A DNA stretch of 5,003 nucleotides from the NCBI GenBank assembly GCA_002347405.1, contig DDXB01000059.1, positions 32,962 through 37,964 on the forward strand, written 5' to 3'. A model generated the notes under the pieces. It ran no database searches, was not told where the DNA came from, and was given only the letters and a program-made list of their open reading frames with translations. Shown piece after piece: positions 1 through 4,946 of the stretch. The DNA comes from Rhodocyclaceae bacterium UBA2271. GTDB taxonomy: Bacteria > Pseudomonadota > Gammaproteobacteria > Burkholderiales > Rhodocyclaceae. Position numbers and translations under genes: made by a program. The first letter of the stretch is position 1, and every line of letters begins with the position of its first letter.

Positions 1-66
1 ATGCGCCAACGGCGCACAAAGGGGGTCGGACGTTTTCATGGTGCGGGGGCGTAGCTCACGCATCAT
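1..66 (-). CDS. Possible start of a fifth operon gene, cut by the window edge
   Basis: An open minus-strand frame begins with two consecutive ATG codons (66-64 and 63-61), 5 nt after the stop of the 76-residue gene, and stays open for 22 codons to the window edge. A third in-frame ATG lies at 39-37. None of the three starts has a convincing Shine-Dalgarno sequence. The only reasons to list it are its position, directly downstream of four tightly packed genes on the same strand, and the absence of a terminator between. The visible residues (MMRELRPRTMKTSDPLCAP...) do not let me recognise a family. It may equally be non-coding. Confidence 0.25.
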   Translation of the reverse strand, partial: MMRELRPRTMKTSDPLCAPLAH

Positions 67-71
67 GAAAG

Positions 72-302
72 TTAACTTTCTTCGCCGGTGCGCGGATCGC
101 CTTCGCGGACGGTACGCAGCGCCTCTTCGGCTTGGAATTCATTTTCGCCGAAAATTATCTTGACCTGGCAGTTCGTCAAGTCGATTTCCTTGCGCAGACG
201 CTTGGCTTCGTCCGAAGCATTCTTGAACACGGGAAATTCGGCGAGCTTATCGAGTTGTTTGATCGGCCCGAGTTGGCTGACACGATAGATGTAGTAAGGC
301 AT
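72..302 (-). CDS. Small conserved-looking hypothetical protein, 76 residues
   Basis: Begins MPYYIYRVSQLGPIKQL. I do not recognise a named domain, but I believe similar short proteins occur beside S24-like genes in betaproteobacteria (memory, not checked). It has no signal peptide or membrane segment. It is highly charged, with a central Lys/Arg/Glu-rich stretch (about residues 28-42, SDEAKRLRKEID) that could be helical, followed by a short strand-like run (VKIIFGENEF) and an acidic tail. This suggests a soluble cytoplasmic protein. The start is supported by AGGAG at 311-307, a slightly short 4 nt before the ATG. It lies 10 nt downstream of the S24-like gene, so co-translation from one mRNA is likely. 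The stop codon lies within a 14-bp palindrome (67-80). Function unknown. Confidence 0.75.
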   Translation of the reverse strand: MPYYIYRVSQLGPIKQLDKLAEFPVFKNASDEAKRLRKEIDLTNCQVKIIFGENEFQAEEALRTVREGDPRTGEES

Positions 303-312
303 GGTGCTCCTG

Positions 313-705
313 TTAGACGTAAAACTTGGCGGCCTTGCGGCGGCCCGGTTTGGATTTCTGGATGATCACGCCCTTGATGACCGACAGGTCGGGAATGTTC
401 GCTGTTGCGTACTTGGGGTTAAGGGGCTGCAATTTCCAGTCCCCCGCGGCGCCTACCAGTTGGCGAAAGATCCACTCGTCGGCCAGCCACGCCATGACAT
501 AGGAACCGTGGGTCGCCAAGCCTTCCGGCTCGATGACGATGATATCGCCTTCGACGAATTCGGGTGCCATGCTGTCGCCGAGCACCATGAGGGCAAAGGA
601 TTCGCCGGAACTGCAACCTTCCAGCGCGGCATCGGTTTCGGGAGCGGCAGATTCCGCGGATGCGGCAGGAACAACCGGGATCGGGAAAGGTTTTTTTTCG
701 TTCAT
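313..705 (-). CDS. S24 (LexA/UmuD-like) peptidase-fold protein without a DNA-binding domain; catalytic Lys replaced by Arg
   Basis: A 130-residue protein. Residues 1-35 are a Pro/Ala/Glu-rich, probably disordered leader. Residues 36-125 form an S24 peptidase-like domain. The serine motif GDSMAPEF is at 43-50 (Ser45), followed by EGDIIVIEP (52-60), GSYVMAW (67-73) and DEWIFRQL (76-83). In LexA the Ser and the general-base Lys are 37 residues apart in the context DEVTVKRL; here the equivalent residue is Arg81, 36 residues after Ser45, and no Lys lies between Ser45 and Lys91. The domain therefore looks non-proteolytic, or uses altered chemistry. There is no N-terminal helix-turn-helix and no obvious Ala-Gly autocleavage site, so it is not a LexA-type repressor. 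The C-terminus is very basic (KSKPGRRKAAK), which might bind nucleic acid (inference). The start is 7 nt after the upstream gene's stop and has only a weak ribosome site, so translational coupling is likely. A run of eight A residues follows codon 2. Confidence 0.85.
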   Translation of the reverse strand: MNEKKPFPIPVVPAASAESAAPETDAALEGCSSGESFALMVLGDSMAPEFVEGDIIVIEPEGLATHGSYVMAWLADEWIFRQLVGAAGDWKLQPLNPKYATANIPDLSVIKGVIIQKSKPGRRKAAKFYV

Positions 706-712
706 TGTTTAG

Positions 713-961
713 TTACTCGGACAACCAACGTAACAGGTAATAAAGGCGGAAACCCTCCGACGAACGTGAGGGACCCACGACCTCGGCGGCATGCAGATTA
801 TGCACCGGCTGCGCGCGCGCCAGCGCCGCCTCCGCCGACGCGACCAGTTCGACACAGTTTTCGGGGAAGCGCTTGCGCTTGCCGCGCTTCACCTGGACAA
901 GCGCAAAGTGCTGTTGCACCAGGCCCGGAACCTCGGCATCGAGATAAACGCCGCCTTTCAT
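713..961 (-). CDS. Hypothetical protein, 82 residues, translationally coupled to the DsrS-like gene
   Basis: Begins MKGGVYLDAEVPGLVQQ. Its start codon overlaps the stop of the preceding gene in an ATGA arrangement (961-958), and AGAGG lies 6 nt upstream inside that gene. Both points fix the start and argue for coupled translation. There is no signal peptide or membrane segment. Visible features are a basic patch around residues 25-31 (KRGKRKR), an Ala-rich stretch likely to be helical (residues 40-51), and a C-terminal segment VVGPSRSSEGFRLYYLLRWL that looks like a conserved structural core. I do not recognise a named domain. The constant spacing in the operon suggests it works with the DsrS-like or S24-like protein, but nothing in the sequence says how. 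Confidence 0.75.
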   Translation of the reverse strand: MKGGVYLDAEVPGLVQQHFALVQVKRGKRKRFPENCVELVASAEAALARAQPVHNLHAAEVVGPSRSSEGFRLYYLLRWLSE

Positions 962-1977
962 GGCACGCCTCTGAGAATCCTGATGTGCGCAATGATCGGC
1001 GCAAACAGCGGTTCAAGATGGCGGCGCATCAGCGGGCCCACTGCCGTGGTACGCGTCAGGATCGGCTGGGCGACACTGGCTTTCAATTGCGACAAAGCCC
1101 GCAGTGCGGCGGCCTCCGCCGTAAACCCGTCAATTTCGCCAACCTCGCTACCGGCATGGAAATACTCGCCCAGCAAGTTAAGCAGAAGATAGGCCGTTTC
1201 ATGGGTGAGCGGTTTTTCCAGCACCAGTTCCGCTGTCCTGAGATAGGCCTGCCCGGCCCCCGTGAAACACCGGGCCAACAGGCGGGTCGCGGGGGTATCG
1301 CGGGCCAGATCAGCCGGCCAGTCACGCGGCGGATCGTCCGGCATGCTGTCGGGACAACTTTCAAGGAAGCCGATCAGATAGTGCGGGCGGCGGCGCGCCT
1401 TGCGCCATAGCTGTTCTCGTGGCGCAGGTTCGATCAGCCCGGACGCCAGCACGGCACGCACCGTATTCATGGCGGTAACCGGGTCTTCCTCGAAGGGCAG
1501 GTACTCGACCAGATAATCGACCAGCACCTTGCCCATCGAACCTTCACGCACCGCCGCACAGGCAAGCATGACGCGGGCAATTTCCATGGTCGGCAGCGCC
1601 CACCAGGCGCGGCGCGCCAACTCGTCGGTCAGGGTCGGCGAACAGGCGACGGCGAGCACCGCCTCCGGTTCGCCCAGCTTCAGCAGGACTTCGAGGTTCT
1701 TCGGACTGGAGTGCCCGACGCGCGTCCAGTGCCGCAGATGCACCGGGAAACCACCGGGCGAATCCAGTGCATGTCCACCAAGCAACTCGCGCACCCGCAT
1801 GATGTAACGCTCGGCGCGACCCACCGGATTCAGCACAATGCGCGCCTCACCCCGACTGGTCAGTCCGTAGAGCATGCGCGCGCCCTCGTCAATGCGCACC
1901 GCCAATAGATCCCCCGCCAGCAGCACATTGAGGCGCAGCGCATCTTCGGATGTCAGTTCAACACTTGCAGAAATCAT
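958..1977 (-). CDS. dsrS: DsrS-like protein (sulfur reduction protein DsrS family), 339 residues
   Basis: A soluble protein without signal peptide or membrane segments. By memory of the family it resembles DsrS, a cytoplasmic protein of unknown biochemical role encoded at the end of the dsr sulfur-oxidation cluster in Allochromatium and also found in betaproteobacteria lacking that cluster. Recognisable stretches, from the ATG at 1977: LTSEDALRLNVLLAG (8-22), AVRIDEG (26-32), RVRELLGGHALDSPGGFPVHLRHWTR (61-86), LGEPEAVLAVA (101-111), LTDELARRAWWALP (116-129) and DYLVEYLPFEEDP (154-166). The helical, repeat-like middle suggests an all-alpha scaffold (inference). A TTG at 2043 would extend the frame by 22 residues, but these look unlike the family, so I chose the ATG at 1977; its ribosome site is weak. 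It heads the operon. No dsrAB or other sulfur gene is visible here, so a role in sulfur metabolism should not be assumed. Confidence 0.65.
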   Translation of the reverse strand: MISASVELTSEDALRLNVLLAGDLLAVRIDEGARMLYGLTSRGEARIVLNPVGRAERYIMRVRELLGGHALDSPGGFPVHLRHWTRVGHSSPKNLEVLLKLGEPEAVLAVACSPTLTDELARRAWWALPTMEIARVMLACAAVREGSMGKVLVDYLVEYLPFEEDPVTAMNTVRAVLASGLIEPAPREQLWRKARRRPHYLIGFLESCPDSMPDDPPRDWPADLARDTPATRLLARCFTGAGQAYLRTAELVLEKPLTHETAYLLLNLLGEYFHAGSEVGEIDGFTAEAAALRALSQLKASVAQPILTRTTAVGPLMRRHLEPLFAPIIAHIRILRGVP

Positions 1978-2069
1978 GGGCGCAAAATAACACAGCGGGT
2001 TGATGCGCAGACTGTGTGAGGCAGGTGCGCGAACTATGGTCAAACATCCAGAAGCACTGTCGGATTTCT

Positions 2070-2082
2070 TTACACAATGTAA
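2070..2082. promoter_or_regulatory. Candidate enhancer (upstream activator) site: 13-bp dyad TTACACAATGTAA
   Basis: A perfect inverted repeat with 5-bp arms (TTACA/TGTAA) and a 3-nt centre. Its centre at 2076 lies about 88 bp upstream of the start site predicted from the sigma-54 element, within the usual range for NtrC-family activators. The preceding bases CTGTCGGATTTC (2057-2068) may be part of the same site. In PEP-CTERM systems the activator would be expected to be PrsR (inference; no prsR is in this window). Confidence 0.4.
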
Positions 2083-2137
2083 TTTATATCAACAGAAATA
2101 GATATTTATTTATTAAATTTCAGCTACTTGAAATACA

Positions 2138-2153
2138 TGGCGCAATATTTGCT
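2138..2153 (+). promoter_or_regulatory. Sigma-54 (RpoN) -24/-12 promoter for the PEP-CTERM gene
   Basis: TGGCGCAATATTTGCT compared with the consensus TGGCACG-N4-TTGCW: the -24 block matches TGGC and the following C, and the -12 block TTGCT is perfect. The invariant GG (2139-2140) and GC (2151-2152) are exactly 12 nt apart, as sigma-54 requires. The two mismatches are the A and the final G of the -24 block. The start of transcription would fall near 2164, giving a 5' leader of about 75 nt. Sigma-54 control of PEP-CTERM genes with the PrsK/PrsR two-component system is known from floc-forming betaproteobacteria such as Zoogloea, so the context supports the call. Confidence 0.65.
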
Positions 2154-2192
2154 TTTTATTTATTAAGTATGATTATTGTGAACCTGCTGGGG

Positions 2193-2228
2193 TCAAAATC
2201 ATTTGATTCGCGGCAGGGTTTGATCAAA
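2193..2228 (+). repeat. Short inverted repeats in the PEP-CTERM 5' leader
   Basis: Two nearby dyads are built from the same bases: TCAAA-N4-TTTGA (2193-2206) and the palindrome TTTGATCAAA (2219-2228). The second abuts the AAGGGGG ribosome site (2228-2234). They could form alternative weak hairpins (for example 2202-2206 with 2224-2228), or be an operator. The arms are short and AT-rich, so chance is possible. Confidence 0.3.
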
Positions 2229-2238
2229 AGGGGGCACC

Positions 2239-2886
2239 ATGAAGAAATCAACATCTGGCAGATTGCTGGGTGCATTGCTTGTGACTACCGGTCTCTCGCT
2301 GGGCGCTCCGCAAGTTGGCGCTGCGGTATTGCCATCCGGCGTGATGAATGACGTACCACAGGCCACGGTGACTGACTGGGGCTTCAAGATCTGCTTTTCC
2401 GGCGCCTATGGCGTCGCGGGCACCAGCATCGCCAGCATCCTTTCCGGTTGTGACGGCGACTATTTGATGATGGCTGCACGCGCCGTCGGCAGTAGCACCT
2501 TCGATGTTCTCGCCACAGGGAATTTCGCTGACGTGACTTACAACACCGGCACCAGCAACACCCCGCACATTGCCAACAACGTCGCGTGGTACTTCAGCGA
2601 CAATTATTCTTGGGGGTTTGCCGGTCCTGACGACACTCTGAACCGGAGTTCCTGCGATGGATGGGATTACTTCAATGGCCAAGCGCTCGAACGCGACCGC
2701 CTGTGCTGGCACACCGCCACCGGCAACCTGAGTGGCGGCTGGCGCGCCGGCGACAACATCTGGCTAAACGACAGCACCACATGGGAAAGACTCCTGCTGA
2801 CAAGCAACCTTGTTCCCGAACCGGGCACGCTGACCTTGATGGGTTTCGGCCTCGCTGCCTTGTTCCGCCGCCGCAAGCGCACATGA
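2239..2886 (+). CDS. PEP-CTERM sorting-domain secreted protein, 215 residues
   Basis: Residues 1-28 are a typical signal peptide: KK start, hydrophobic core LLGALLVTTGLSLG, probable cleavage after Val-Gly-Ala at 26-28. Residues 192-215 are a PEP-CTERM tail: VPEP, hydrophobic helix TLTLMGFGLAALF, then RRRKR. Such tails are recognised by exosortase (EpsH/XrtA), which processes proteins at the inner membrane for export in organisms making exopolysaccharide. The mature part (about 30-190) is rich in Asn, Ser, Thr and Trp and contains four cysteines (52, 71, 139, 156), probably two disulfides. Visible motifs are CFSGAYGVAGTSIASILSGC, GDYLMMAAR, WYFSDNYSWGFAGP, RLCWHT and GGWRAGDN-IWLN-STTWER. I recall this pattern from other PEP-CTERM proteins but know no function. 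AAGGGGG precedes the ATG by 4 nt. It appears monocistronic: own sigma-54-type promoter upstream, strong terminator downstream. A role in flocs or the extracellular matrix is inference. Confidence 0.92.
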   Translation: MKKSTSGRLLGALLVTTGLSLGAPQVGAAVLPSGVMNDVPQATVTDWGFKICFSGAYGVAGTSIASILSGCDGDYLMMAARAVGSSTFDVLATGNFADVTYNTGTSNTPHIANNVAWYFSDNYSWGFAGPDDTLNRSSCDGWDYFNGQALERDRLCWHTATGNLSGGWRAGDNIWLNDSTTWERLLLTSNLVPEPGTLTLMGFGLAALFRRRKRT

Positions 2887-2898
2887 TGCCATCGTGAC

Positions 2899-2921
2899 GG
2901 CAGGCGCTTTCCCGGCCTGCC
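2899..2921 (+). repeat. Hairpin just downstream of the PEP-CTERM stop
   Basis: A 7-bp perfect stem GGCAGGC/GCCTGCC (2899-2905 with 2915-2921) and a 9-nt loop, 12 nt after the stop codon. It lacks a T tract, so alone it is a poor terminator. It may protect the 3' end or act with the stronger hairpin that follows. Confidence 0.45.
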
Positions 2922-2934
2922 TCCGGTAATCAAC

Positions 2935-2965
2935 AAGAAGGGCGCCGCGGCGCCCTTCTTGCTAT
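2935..2965 (+). terminator. Rho-independent terminator after the PEP-CTERM gene
   Basis: A 26-bp perfect palindrome: arms AAGAAGGGCGCC (2935-2946) and GGCGCCCTTCTT (2949-2960) around a central GC. The GC-rich core is followed by TTCTTGCTATT, moderately U-rich in RNA. The AAGAAG of the 5' arm makes it potentially bidirectional, but no gene reads into it from the right on the minus strand. It separates the PEP-CTERM gene from the lipoprotein gene. Confidence 0.75.
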
Positions 2966-3121
2966 TCTGGCGCATTGTCGGGCATTTCCGGCGCTATAAA
3001 TTTCAGGTGAAAATCCCGGCTTCGTTTACATGTACACTAATTGTTGCTATTCGTTGAAACAGTCCGGCTCGTCCAGCACGTCCAGCAATTGCACCCGGCG
3101 CACGAGTCCATGGACTAATTC

Positions 3122-3140
3122 GCCACGCTTCTGGCGTGGC
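3122..3140 (+). promoter_or_regulatory. Leader hairpin just upstream of the lipoprotein ribosome binding site
   Basis: Perfect 7-bp stem GCCACGC/GCGTGGC with a 5-nt loop TTCTG, ending 6 nt before the AAAGGAG ribosome site at 3147-3153. No T tract follows, so it is not a clear terminator. It may stabilise the mRNA 5' end or affect translation. No recognised riboswitch pattern was seen. The stretch 2966-3121 holds no convincing promoter or gene. Confidence 0.4.
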
Positions 3141-3161
3141 ACTGGAAAAGGAGACCGTAAC

Positions 3162-3623
3162 ATGACTACTTCCCATCGCTCCGGCTGGCTTGCCCTGGCC
3201 CTCTCCGTCTTCCTGCTGGCCGGTTGCGCCGGCAGCCAGTCCGGCTCCAGCTACTCGCGCGAGCAAACCCGGGGGGAAATGAACGTGCGCCTTGGTGTGG
3301 TCGAAAGCGTTCGACAAGTCGCCATCGAAGGCACCAAAACACCGGTCGGCCCGTTGGCCGGCGGCGTCATTGGCGGCATTGCCGGCAGCAATATTGGCGG
3401 TGGCCGTGGCTCGACGGTGGGCGCCGTGCTCGGGGCCGTCGCCGGCGGTGTTGCCGGCCAGGCCATCGAATCCGGCGTTACCAAGAAGAACGGCCTGGAA
3501 ATTACCGTCAAGCTGGACAACGGCCAGTTGATTGCCGTCACCCAGGAGGCTGACGAGCAGTTTTACCCCGGCGACCGCGTCCGCGTGCTCTCGGGGCAAG
3601 GAGCGACACGCGTGACCCGCTGA
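3162..3623 (+). CDS. Glycine-zipper 2TM outer-membrane lipoprotein (SlyB / 17-kDa antigen type), 153 residues
   Basis: A type II signal peptide: residues 1-21 with hydrophobic core LALALSVFLLAG and lipobox LAGC (19-22). Cys22 would be acylated, and the next residue is Ala rather than Asp, so the Lol system should send it to the outer membrane. After a short linker, GVVESVRQVAIEG (45-57) is the usual strand before the zipper. The glycine-zipper segment spans 63-105 (GPLAGGVIGGIAGSNIGG...GAVLGAVAGGVAGQAIESG), with Gly every fourth residue in two hydrophobic stretches. A C-terminal beta-rich part follows (112-144, LEITVKLDNGQLIAVTQ...YPGDRVRVL). This is the SlyB/Pcp/Rickettsia 17-kDa antigen architecture at normal length; such proteins contribute to envelope integrity. 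AAAGGAG lies 8 nt before the ATG, fixing the start. The frame is open for 44 codons upstream, but that part has no ribosome site. No terminator separates it from tal, so they may share a transcript. Confidence 0.9.
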   Translation: MTTSHRSGWLALALSVFLLAGCAGSQSGSSYSREQTRGEMNVRLGVVESVRQVAIEGTKTPVGPLAGGVIGGIAGSNIGGGRGSTVGAVLGAVAGGVAGQAIESGVTKKNGLEITVKLDNGQLIAVTQEADEQFYPGDRVRVLSGQGATRVTR

Positions 3624-3683
3624 CTGGGGCAATCCATGCTTTAGCAGGGAGGGGAAGAAAAGGGCCACTTCAGGAGAAGGCGC

Positions 3684-4769
3684 ATGAACAACAATTCACT
3701 ACTGCAACTCAAGTCCCTGGGCCAGCACGTCTGGCTCGACAACCTTTCCCGCACCCTGCTCCAGGAAGGCGGTTTGCAGCGCCTGATGGTCGAGGATGGC
3801 ATCGATGGCCTGACCTCCAATCCCGCCATCTTCGAAAAGGCGATTGCCGGCAGCCCCCACTACCAGGCGGACCTGGAACGCCTGCGCGGCTCGCAACTCG
3901 ACGCCGAGGCGCGTTACGAGTCTCTCGCCATTCCCGACATCCAGTCGGCCTGCGACATCCTGTTGCCGGCTTATGCGTCCAGCGCCGGCGAAACCGGCTA
4001 TGTCAGCCTTGAAGTCTCGCCCGCCCTCGCCCATGACGCGGCAGGCACCGTGGCTGCAGCGGAACGCTTGCGGCAAGCCGTCGGACGCGACAACCTGCTC
4101 GTCAAGGTACCGGCCACCCCAGCCGGCGTGCAGGCCTTCGAGCAACTGACCGCGGCCGGCCTGCGCGTCAACGTCACCCTGATTTTTTCCCTGGCGCAGT
4201 ACGAGGCCGTCGCGCAGGCCTATCTGCGCGGCGCCCAGCGCTGGCTGGATGGCGGCGGCGATGGCAAAGTCCTGCGTTCGGTGGCGAGCGTGTTCCTCAG
4301 CCGCATTGACACTCTGATAGACAAGCGCCTCGCGGCCATCGACGCCCCGCAGGCGCAGGCCCTGGCCGGCAGGGGTGGCGTGGCACTCGCCAAGTGCTGC
4401 TACCGGCGCTTTCTGGAGATATTCCACGGCCCGACCTTTGCCACGCTGGGCCAGGCCGGCGTGCGCGCGCAGACGCCGCTGTGGGCCAGCACCGGCACCA
4501 AGAATCCGGCTTACAGCGATGTGATCTACGTGGAGTCCCTGATCGGCCAGGATACCATCAACACCCTGCCGGATGCGACGCTGGCCGCCTTCCGCGACCA
4601 CGGCCATGCTGCAGCCACCTTGATGACAGGCATGAGCGAGGCGCAAAACCAGATCAAGGCGCTGGCGGCGCTCGGCATCGACCCCACAGAAGTCGGCGAA
4701 ACCTTGCAGGTCGAAGGCGTGCGGCTGTTTGCCGAGGCCTATGAAAAGCTGCTGGCTGCCGTACGCTAA
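3684..4769 (+). CDS. tal: Transaldolase
   Basis: Cytoplasmic enzyme of the non-oxidative pentose phosphate pathway. It moves a dihydroxyacetone unit from sedoheptulose 7-phosphate to glyceraldehyde 3-phosphate, giving erythrose 4-phosphate and fructose 6-phosphate. The 361 residues form a TIM barrel with all family marks in order: QHVWLDNLSR (14-23), GLTSNPAIF (42-50), YVSLEVSP (106-113), LLVKVPATPAG (138-148) with the Schiff-base Lys141, VNVTLIFSLAQY (162-173), SVFLSRIDT (202-210), LWASTGTKNPAYSD (266-279) and YVESLIGQDTINTLP (282-296). The length and the GTKNP motif match the longer bacterial Tal type (as in mycobacteria) rather than the E. coli TalB type. No fusion to glucose-6-phosphate isomerase is seen, and the C-terminus is complete. 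AGGAG lies 7 nt before the ATG. It follows the lipoprotein gene by 60 nt. Confidence 0.96.
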   Translation: MNNNSLLQLKSLGQHVWLDNLSRTLLQEGGLQRLMVEDGIDGLTSNPAIFEKAIAGSPHYQADLERLRGSQLDAEARYESLAIPDIQSACDILLPAYASSAGETGYVSLEVSPALAHDAAGTVAAAERLRQAVGRDNLLVKVPATPAGVQAFEQLTAAGLRVNVTLIFSLAQYEAVAQAYLRGAQRWLDGGGDGKVLRSVASVFLSRIDTLIDKRLAAIDAPQAQALAGRGGVALAKCCYRRFLEIFHGPTFATLGQAGVRAQTPLWASTGTKNPAYSDVIYVESLIGQDTINTLPDATLAAFRDHGHAAATLMTGMSEAQNQIKALAALGIDPTEVGETLQVEGVRLFAEAYEKLLAAVR

Positions 4770-4858
4770 GCCACCGGCAGCCCTCCAATTACCCCAACGC
4801 CGTACCGCCACCGCCGACTTTGATAGCGTGAAATACGCAGCGTTTGCGCCGGGCCAAA

Positions 4859-4946
4859 CCCTCTCTCCCGACCTCTCTCCCAGCGGGAGAGAAGGAGGCA
4901 GATAGCTTCCCTCTCCCGCTTTCGGGAGAGGGATTGAGGGAGAGGG
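4859..4946. repeat. Dispersed pyrimidine/purine-rich inverted repeat (MITE- or REP-like), non-coding
   Basis: The segment after tal contains two hairpins and imperfect outer arms. Hairpin 1 is TCTCTCCC/GGGAGAGA (4874-4881 with 4885-4892, loop AGC). Hairpin 2 is CCCTCTCCCG/CGGGAGAGGG (4909-4918 with 4923-4932, loop CTTT). The outer arms CCCTCTCTCCC (4859-4869) and GAGGGAGAGGG (4936-4946) are near-complementary. An 8-bp inverted repeat GCGTTTGC (4840-4847) / GCAAACGC (4954-4961) brackets the whole. This CCCTCTCCCGCTT-type repeat is familiar from intergenic regions of many proteobacteria and commonly gives rise to false peptides. No clear target-site duplication is seen. The rest of 4770-5003 holds nothing I can name. 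Confidence 0.7.

Larger units (their letters stand above)
1978..2238. other. Divergent AT-rich intergenic region between the dsrS-like operon and the PEP-CTERM gene
   Basis: This 261-nt stretch separates two divergent genes. Its middle (about 2065-2185) is far richer in A and T than the surrounding DNA, with runs such as TTTATTTATTAAATTT. It holds the sigma-54-type promoter and upstream dyad listed separately, and short inverted repeats near the PEP-CTERM ribosome site. For the leftward operon I could find no good sigma-70 promoter. The best -35-like hexamer on that strand (TTGACC, 2043-2038) lacks a matching -10. No credible coding frame is present. Confidence 0.7.

Noticed and set aside
2..16. 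Hairpin TGCGCC-AAC-GGCGCA at the left edge
   Set aside because: Six base pairs in GC-rich DNA at the window edge without a T tract; probably chance, perhaps inside a coding region.
67..80. 14-bp palindrome GAAAGTTAACTTTC at the end of the 76-residue gene
   Set aside because: AT-rich with no T tract and overlapping a stop codon. Too weak for a terminator, and there is no evidence for an operator between co-directional genes.
301..1410. Long plus-strand open frame (369 codons) opposite the dsrS operon
   Set aside because: Antisense to three well-supported genes. Its Arg/Pro/Gly-rich composition is typical of a GC-rich shadow frame, and it has no family motif or ribosome site.
1978..2043. Upstream TTG start extending the DsrS-like protein by 22 residues
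   Set aside because: A rare start codon, and an extension that looks unlike the family. The ATG at 1977 directly precedes the conserved-looking N-terminus.
3025..3053. Possible sigma-70 promoter TTTACA-N17-TATTCG ahead of the lipoprotein gene
   Set aside because: The -10 matches the consensus at only three of six positions. TATAAA at 2995-3000 also lacks a properly spaced -35.
3030..3161. 44-codon upstream extension of the lipoprotein frame
   Set aside because: It would bury the signal peptide and lipobox inside the protein, and the start has no ribosome site. The ATG at 3162 has AAAGGAG at 8 nt.
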